From positions 868,001 through 932,000 of the forward strand of contig JADANN010000164.1 of assembly GCA_018806985.1 (NCBI GenBank): a stretch of 64,000 bases of DNA. The letters are read 5' to 3'. How positions within the stretch are numbered: position 1 is the stretch's first letter; every line of letters starts with the position of its first letter. The notes beneath the pieces were generated by a model. It worked only from the letters and a program-made list of their open reading frames with translations. It was not told the DNA's origin and ran no database searches. Positions 58,093-64,000 of the stretch are shown piece by piece. Position numbers and translations under genes: made by a program. The stretch comes from Angiostrongylus vasorum (taxonomy: Eukaryota; Nematoda; Chromadorea; Rhabditida; Metastrongylidae).

Positions 58093-61000
58093 ATGACTTC
58101 AGTGGATGAAGGAGTCAGCTCTGATGAAGAAAGTGGCAAGCAAAAACATCTGACGAAGAAACAGCAGCAGGTGAGACGCCTTCTTCACTTTCTGTCGACT
58201 TCTGATTGGCAGCAAGGTCGTTGTAACTTGCTAGTGCTGAAGACATTGTTTCATCGATCTCGTAGAAATTATGCGAACATTTGACTTCAGTTAAGATCGT
58301 ATCTTTCATTTATAACTTTGGTTTCTTGTTCATTAGGAACTAGAACGTCGTCGACTGAAGAATAAAAAGAAGAAGCAGTCGAAACGTCGGAAAGGATTCA
58401 CAGAAGATAGCGAGGCTGGCGATGCGACTGTCTTTAGTTCTGACGAAAAGCACTCGGATTCAGAGCTACAAAACGAAGCGGAAGAGAATGGATCAAAAAA
58501 TCTGATTGATGACCTTGAGGTAGAGATAGACTATGTTGGTGAAACACCTAAGTTGGATGAAAATGATCCCAATTATCAGTATTTTTCCGCAATCTTCAGT
58601 GCCTTTAAGGTATGTGTTGTGTTCTTAAGTATTCCTGCTTGAAATTGCTATTATTGGTTGTTTTCGGAGATACTTAGTCTCAGATTGAAGCTGTTGCGGA
58701 AGCTAACGAGACTGAGGAAGGTGCAATCTCTTCCGGAAAGGAACATAAAAGAGACGAAGAAAACAATCGTGCATCCATATCCGAGAAAATTTTGCAGGAA
58801 GAAATTAACGACAAGTTGAACGATCCTAACGAAGAAAAAATGTCGAGAAGGAAACTGCGTTTAGCTATGCAACCAAGTATTGCAAAGTTGAAGGAGGTAA
58901 GCAGTTGCTTTTATTCATGTCTATTCGAGATTCTTCCATACCATCTTCTTTTCTGGACTTGTCTTGTATTTGATTTCAATCATGAAACACTACAGTCAAC
59001 ACGTCGTCCAGACGTCGTGGAGTGGGCTGATGTAACATCAAGAGACCCATTCATGCTGGTTGCACTAAAGTCTTATCGAAACACTGTTCCGGTCCCTCGA
59101 CACTGGAACGCCAAGAGAAAGTGAGAGCTGTCATCCGTTATGATATTGATTAAAATTCATCGTTGGTGGTGCTTTTGCAAAGAGAGTTACCGATATGTTC
59201 AGGTATCTTTCTGGAAAACGTGGATTTGAACGTCCTCCATTTGAGTTGCCCGACTTTATCAAGCGTACTGGAATTCAAGACATGCGTGAAGCTCTTTGGG
59301 AAAAGGAGGAAAATCAGAACCTCAAGTCGAAGATGCGTGAACGTGCTCGTCCAAAATTGGGAAAGATTGATATAGATTATCAGAAGTTGCACGATGCTTT
59401 CTTTAAATGGCAAACGAAGCCATTCATGACAATGATGGGAGAGTTATATTATGAGGGGAAAGTAAGTGGATCAAAGCCATTTATAAGTTTGTGGGGTTTC
59501 AACTGTTCAACTTCTATCATATTTATCAGTTATGGAAAAACCAGCTCGGTTAGGAATAGGTTGGAGCATCGTCATTAAATCTAGTGTGACCATTGTCTTC
59601 TTAGGAGGTGGAAACGCTAATGAAGGACAAAAAACCTGGGAATCTATCCGACGAACTCAGAATCGCACTTGGCATGCCAGTTGGTCCAAACGCCCATAAG
59701 TTCCCTCCACCTTGGCTTATTGCTATGCAGCGTTATGGTCCGCCACCAAGCTATCCAAATATTCGCATAGCTGGTTTGAATGCCCCAATTCCTGAAGGGT
59801 GCGCCTTCGGATATCATGCAGGAGGATGGGGAAAGCCACCAGTTGATGACTACGGCAAGCCTCTCTATGGTGATGTTTTCGGGCAAGAGGTGTGTTAAGT
59901 CTTGTTTCTTGGGATCTAAAGGCGTTTTTTGTTGTTATGCATTGTACTTTCAGTCATTGTGTCTACATATAGGGTTTTATCCATGGTCCTTTTGTCGTGG
60001 ATTCTTAGCAGTTCTTTCTTTTTTATTACTTTCTATACTTTCATATTCCTAGAATTAGGCGTGCAAGATATATGCGAAAAATTTGGTTTTCTGACTCCAT
60101 ACCTAAGAAAATACTGGTGCTGTACTGTAGCCTACAAGCCAAGTGGAACCAGAGGACGAAACGCGTATCGAACGTCGGTATTGGGGAGAAATAGGTTCAG
60201 ACGATGATTCCGATGAAGAAAGTGAAGCGGAAGAAGAAGAAGATGCCGACATTGATGGAATCGCAACTCCGATGACGGAAGGACTAGCTACTCCAAGTGG
60301 TATAACGACTGGTGTTACGGGATTGGAAACTCCGGACACCATTGAGCTTCGTAAAGGAAGACGAGTTGAAGAGAGTTTGGCAGGCGCTGATACTCCAGCT
60401 GCAGCTTATCACATTATTCCTGAGAAACGAGTTGATCGTGTTGGAGGCCAAATGATGGGATCCACTCATGTATATGATCTATCCGTGAGTTGCTTTTGGA
60501 AATGCATTTCGATCTTAAGGCTTCGAATGTACTTAGATCATATACAGGTGCTTCGGTTTCTATCCAAACTTTAATATTACATTGCTCGTTGCAGAAAAAG
60601 ATAGGTGTTTCTGATGGTGGAGTAGAGGTCTCTCTTGATCCTGATGCGATCGATCTCGATCAAGGCAAGCTTCAAGAAAAGTATGATGAGCAGCTTAGAA
60701 AACAGGTAAGTGTAACGTATTCATACTTTTTCATATAGGAAAACAAAGTATTTGTTATAGTAAAGTAGTAGATGGATTTCTTCACGAGTACATCGCACGT
60801 CAAGGAGTTATTGCTACGGATTCTCTGGCTTCTTTGTTTAAATATAATCTGCATAGCTGTTCCTGTTTAAAATGTTTTTTTCTACAACACTTCCTGTTTA
60901 CTGATTCTAAAATCCTTTATATAAAATGAGAATAAAGCTCTCGGCGTTGATCAATCCCCTGAGGGATGCGCCATGCATTCGACTTCACTAAGCATCGTTT

Positions 61001-61276
61001 GGAGGCCAATGAATGCATATCTGTCTTTTACAATGACTTGCGGTGGTCTAGCGATGTATCAAGTCACTGCTGCTTTCCCTCCAGACAAGTACCAATTTGC
61101 CGAGCCTGGAAGGATGGCAGGCTTGGTAGGCCTTGAGCGCGGGGATCGATTCCACGTATGTGTTGCAGGGCGCCTCCGACCACTGCGCCACACGCGCCGG
61201 GTAGACAGTCCTTTATATGCGTGTAAATATATACATGTGCATGTGTGTATGTACTACGTGTACATATATGTATATA

Positions 61277-61342
<66 letters not shown>

Positions 61343-63079
61343 GCCTCTATTACTTGTTCTTCCGTTGATCGTCGAGTGATTCGAGCGGGACCCAGCAAAT
61401 CTTCTATTTTTCCACCGATGGGTTCTGCCGTACTCTAGGAATTTCGTTCAGCATAACTTTCATTCAGAGTTTTCGTGAAGAACTCTGAGTATCAGGTCGG
61501 TGGTTTTCCAACGGTATGTTTGACATCCTGAGGAATCCAATCGCTAATGGTTGTTGTCCATCAGTTGTCGTTCATACGCATTTCGTGTCCTGCACACCTT
61601 ATCTTCGACAAGTCAACGTATAAAAGGGCACCCTTGCTTTTTGATCGTTGGCGAAGGTCGAGCTTCGGATCCCTTTCTGCACTTCTGTGAGATGGGGCAC
61701 TACTAGCATCGTCCTTTCGACTGCGCTTTTAATAACGCTGAGTGCCCGTTCATCCTGTTTACGCATCGTCCAGATTGTTTTATTCTTGGTGTTGATTTCC
61801 GGAACTAGGTAGACATAGGCGGAGCATTCGAAGATATTCGTTTCCTTCAGCGTTACCGTGGCATACACAACCAGTCCGTTCCTTATGAACACCGTTTTTG
61901 TGAGATTTAGTCGAAGACCAATTTTTCCCACATTTTTTATCAAAGTCGGCAAGCATTTGTTTACCTTGACTAATGTTTGGTGTTATGAGAACGACGTCAT
62001 CAGCGAAGCCAAGGTGATGTAATTGCCGACCATTGATTTTCACTCCCATGTTGTCCTATTCTAGTGTTCGCATGACGTTCTACAGGGTGACGGTAAATAA
62101 TTTTGGCGAGTTGGTATGGCCTTGCCGAATCCCTCTTTTGACGTCGATGTTAATATCGTTGTAGAATCGTGATATGTTGGTTGTGAAACTTATGTAGTTG
62201 AGCAAGAATGTTTATATACCGGGTAGAGACTCCGTGACTGCTCAGGCCTTCCATGACTGCTTTTATCTTAACTGAGCCAAAAGCCTTCTTTAAATCGGTG
62301 GAAGTGAGCAGTCTCTTGTACTCTCGCAATTCTTCATCGTATCTTTTTATCGCATGAATGAGGTGCACAGTACTCAAATCCTTGTCGAAACCCTGCTTGC
62401 TCACTTGGCCGTCCTTCGTCCAGTGTTCTGTCATTTGTGTATAGGGTGACTCGAGTGAAAGTTTCTAAACCACAGACATCAAGCAGATTGGGTGTTATTT
62501 GCCGATACCATGGAGGTCACCCGTCTTGAACAATTGCACGGTGTTACTGCTCTTCCATTGGATAGGAACCTTGCATTCGGACAGGTAACGTGTGAAGGGC
62601 CGAGCCATTGTGTTTACAAGGACTGACGAAAGGTTCTTCAAGTTTTCAGATCTTATCCTGTCCGGACCTGGTGCTGTTCGAGTTTTCACCGACGAAATGG
62701 GATGTCGGATTTCGGAAGGAAGGACTGGCGACCCAACATATCCTTATTCCTTTGTTTCATATGTGAGCAGGATAACGTGGCTGTTGAAGAGATCCGAATA
62801 TTAATGTGAACGATTTCGTCCATTGCCTTTCTGGAATCTGTAGCTGTTTTGTTTGGGCGTCGGAGTGCAGTCATCTTGGTTTTGTAATTAGCAAACCTTC
62901 GGTGGGCTTTGCAAATGCTCTTGTCAGCCTCTGCAGTTTCGACCCTAACTGCTGCTGTTCTCACTTTAAGATCTTCTTTTACAGATCTCTTATATGTGTA
63001 TATTATAGTACACGTGTATACACATATATAAAATGCATATGTATATACATGTGCACTACATATATACGATATATATATA

Positions 63080-63157
<78 letters not shown>

Positions 63158-63302
63158 CTTTTAGGCAAGAGGTGGAGATGACCGGGAGGATTTGTCAGAC
63201 ATGGTTGCTGAGCATGCAGCTGGACAAAGTCGTAAAAGGAAAGCACAAGAGCAGAAAAAACAAACACATCAGAGCAAGAAATACAAGGACTTTAAATTTT
63301 AA
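58093..63302 (+). CDS. SF3B2: Splicing factor 3B subunit 2 (SF3b145), complete, nine exons
   Basis: Exons 58093-58170, 58337-58609, 58684-58896, 58996-59120, 59203-59461, 59605-59889, 60131-60484, 60595-60705 and 63165-63302 join in frame to 611 codons. The protein is a subunit of the SF3b part of U2 snRNP, which binds the branch-site region in the nuclear spliceosome. Residues ~1-150 are charged and Lys/Glu-rich. Residues ~190-315 are the DUF382 core ([53 protein letters not shown]). Residues ~320-376 are the PSP domain ([20 protein letters not shown]). Next come [15 protein letters not shown], an acidic stretch ([16 protein letters not shown]), [11 protein letters not shown] and the usual C-terminus KKYKDFKF. 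Human SF3B2 is longer mainly at its N-terminus. All sites are GT-AG. Close downstream is ZPR1 on the same strand. Confidence 0.97.
60925..61200 (-). repeat. SINE family 1 copy in the last SF3B2 intron
   Basis: Antisense to SF3B2. The tail is at the left (AGAATAAAGCTCTCGGCG) and the head at the right (reverse complement of GCGCCTCCGACCACTGCGCC). It is well preserved. Confidence 0.85.
61278..61341. repeat. TA microsatellite
   Basis: About 30 TA units between the SINE head and the 3' end of the RTE copy. The preceding ~70 bases are TACATG-type degenerate repeats. Confidence 0.9.
61345..63000 (-). pseudogene. RTE-type non-LTR retrotransposon, 5'-truncated
   Basis: Antisense within the last SF3B2 intron. 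Minus-strand order: [20 protein letters not shown] and [20 protein letters not shown] (linker between endonuclease and RT, 63000-62830), [51 protein letters not shown] (catalytic block, 61990-61940), [14 protein letters not shown]. The 3' domain continues to about 61345. Several frame breaks and stops are present, and the endonuclease is absent. It is slightly better preserved than the copy at 45-46.5 kb. Confidence 0.88.
63061..63154. repeat. TA microsatellite next to the SF3B2 final acceptor
   Basis: About 40 or more TA units, ending ten bases before the 3' splice site TTCTTTTAG/GCAAGAGG at 63164/63165. Confidence 0.92.
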
Positions 63303-63589
63303 CTTATTGGCTGCTTCTATTTTGTGATTGACGTGTTATACTGTTTCTTTGTGGCAAATGAAATCATTTAACTGAATACTCGTTTTTAAAGTTTTATAAA
63401 GTCATTGGGTCCGAACATATTTCGTATGATGCATCTAGTTTAGCAGGGCAGTCGTAATAAGTGGAATCTGAACTAATCAGCGTTTTCATCAATATTTATT
63501 ATGAGATGTAGCGCTTTTCCTGTTATCTAATTACTGGTCTGAAACCTTAGGGATTGTGGGCTATTGGTGGATCTTCGATTTGGAAGGGT
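63303..63589 (+). other. Intercistronic gap SF3B2-ZPR1
   Basis: 287 bases with no gene. It contains an AATGAA polyadenylation variant near 63357 and an acceptor-like CTGAAACCTTAG ending at 63550, 39 bases before the ZPR1 start. Confidence 0.5.
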
Positions 63590-64000
63590 ATGGCGAGTAA
63601 TGTTGAAGATGTACGTGTATGATCAAGCTCTCTATTTTTCAAATTCTCGGTTATCCATCGTTACCGTATTGTAATCGTGGATTTCATCAGATTACCAATG
63701 TACTATACGGAGACCATGCAGATGTCGTTCCTGTGGAGATTGAAAGTCTTTGTATGAGATGCGAAGGAAATGTCGGTTGTATTTGTTTCTTGTTAAGACG
63801 TTTTCTTAACAATAGTCCTTGGCTTCATTTCGAGGCAAGTGTAGATCTTCATTGTCTGGGATGTTTTCAGGGAGTAACGAGGCTGTTGAGTACATCAATA
63901 CCTTACTATAAGACGATAATCATAATGTCTTTTGAATGCGCTAATTGTGGCTACAAGAACAATGAGATTCAAAGCGGTGAAGCTGTGCAGGTAATGTGGA
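63590..64000 (+). CDS. ZPR1: Zinc finger protein ZPR1, first three exons, runs off the window
   Basis: Exons 63590-63610, 63691-63771 and 63871-63990 join in frame. The start reads MASNVED, then ITNVLYGDHADVVPVEIESL. The first ZPR1 C4 zinc finger follows: CMRCEGNGVTRL then SFECANCGYKNNEIQSGEA, with Cys pairs CxxC and CxxC spaced as in the family. ZPR1 is a conserved essential protein that binds eEF1A and assists its folding, moving between cytoplasm and nucleus. The donor of exon 2 is weak (AAT/GTCGGT), but the acceptor (GTTTTCAG) and the protein match make the join secure. About 74 residues are present. The rest, including the second zinc finger, lies beyond base 64000. Confidence 0.92.

Noticed and set aside
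62686..63267. 193-codon minus-strand open frame with long Tyr-Ile runs
   Set aside because: The middle is the TA microsatellite and the right end is antisense to the SF3B2 last exon. Only the RTE linker part is meaningful.
62806..63327. 173-codon plus-strand open frame
   Set aside because: It is the antisense of RTE sequence plus the TA tract. Its last part overlaps the SF3B2 final exon in another frame.
1..64000. CRISPR array, bacterial operon or riboswitch
   Set aside because: Spliceosomal introns, SINEs, LINEs and PLEs show a eukaryotic nuclear sequence. The tandem repeats present have no spacer structure.

Overview
The window looks like a nuclear contig from a clade V parasitic nematode, most likely a strongylid or hookworm-type worm. 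The genus is inferred from the style of the repeats and has not been demonstrated. The evidence is short nematode introns with TTTCAG- or TTTTAG-type acceptors, conserved eukaryotic genes split over many small exons, possible trans-splice acceptors just upstream of start codons, and a heavy load of retroelements. Almost all long open frames in the left half are shadows or transposon relics. The real genes only appear when exons are joined.

Left part (1-31.8 kb). Two decayed Penelope-like elements (PLEs; reverse transcriptase plus GIY-YIG nuclease) lie at 1-1.8 kb (minus) and 5.6-7.95 kb (plus). Each sits between inverted terminal repeats that carry hammerhead-ribozyme-like motifs. The rest is mostly intergenic DNA filled with three families of tRNA-headed SINE, a separate ~370-bp dispersed repeat, TA microsatellites and an RTE-type LINE relic. 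At 28.5-29.9 kb there are a few convincing coding exons of an unrecognised plus-strand gene.

Middle (31.8-51.3 kb). Thirteen plus-strand exons join in frame into a 499-residue protein: an N-terminal membrane anchor, a Ser/Thr-rich stem, and a complete HtrL/YibB-family domain (a GT-like family expanded in nematodes). The gene has a 16-nt micro-exon and one GC-AG intron. Its introns hold an antisense RTE copy, SINEs, a PLE relic and a GC-rich minisatellite.

Right part (51.6-64 kb). A minus-strand TPR gene of the RMDN (regulator of microtubule dynamics) family converges on the HtrL gene; its 5' end is not resolved. Then come, on the plus strand and tightly spaced, a complete nine-exon SF3B2 (U2 snRNP SF3b subunit 2, 611 residues) and the first three exons of ZPR1, which runs off the window. 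The ~290-bp spacing on the same strand suggests a nematode operon. The last SF3B2 intron is swollen to about 2.5 kb by a SINE, an antisense RTE and two long TA tracts.
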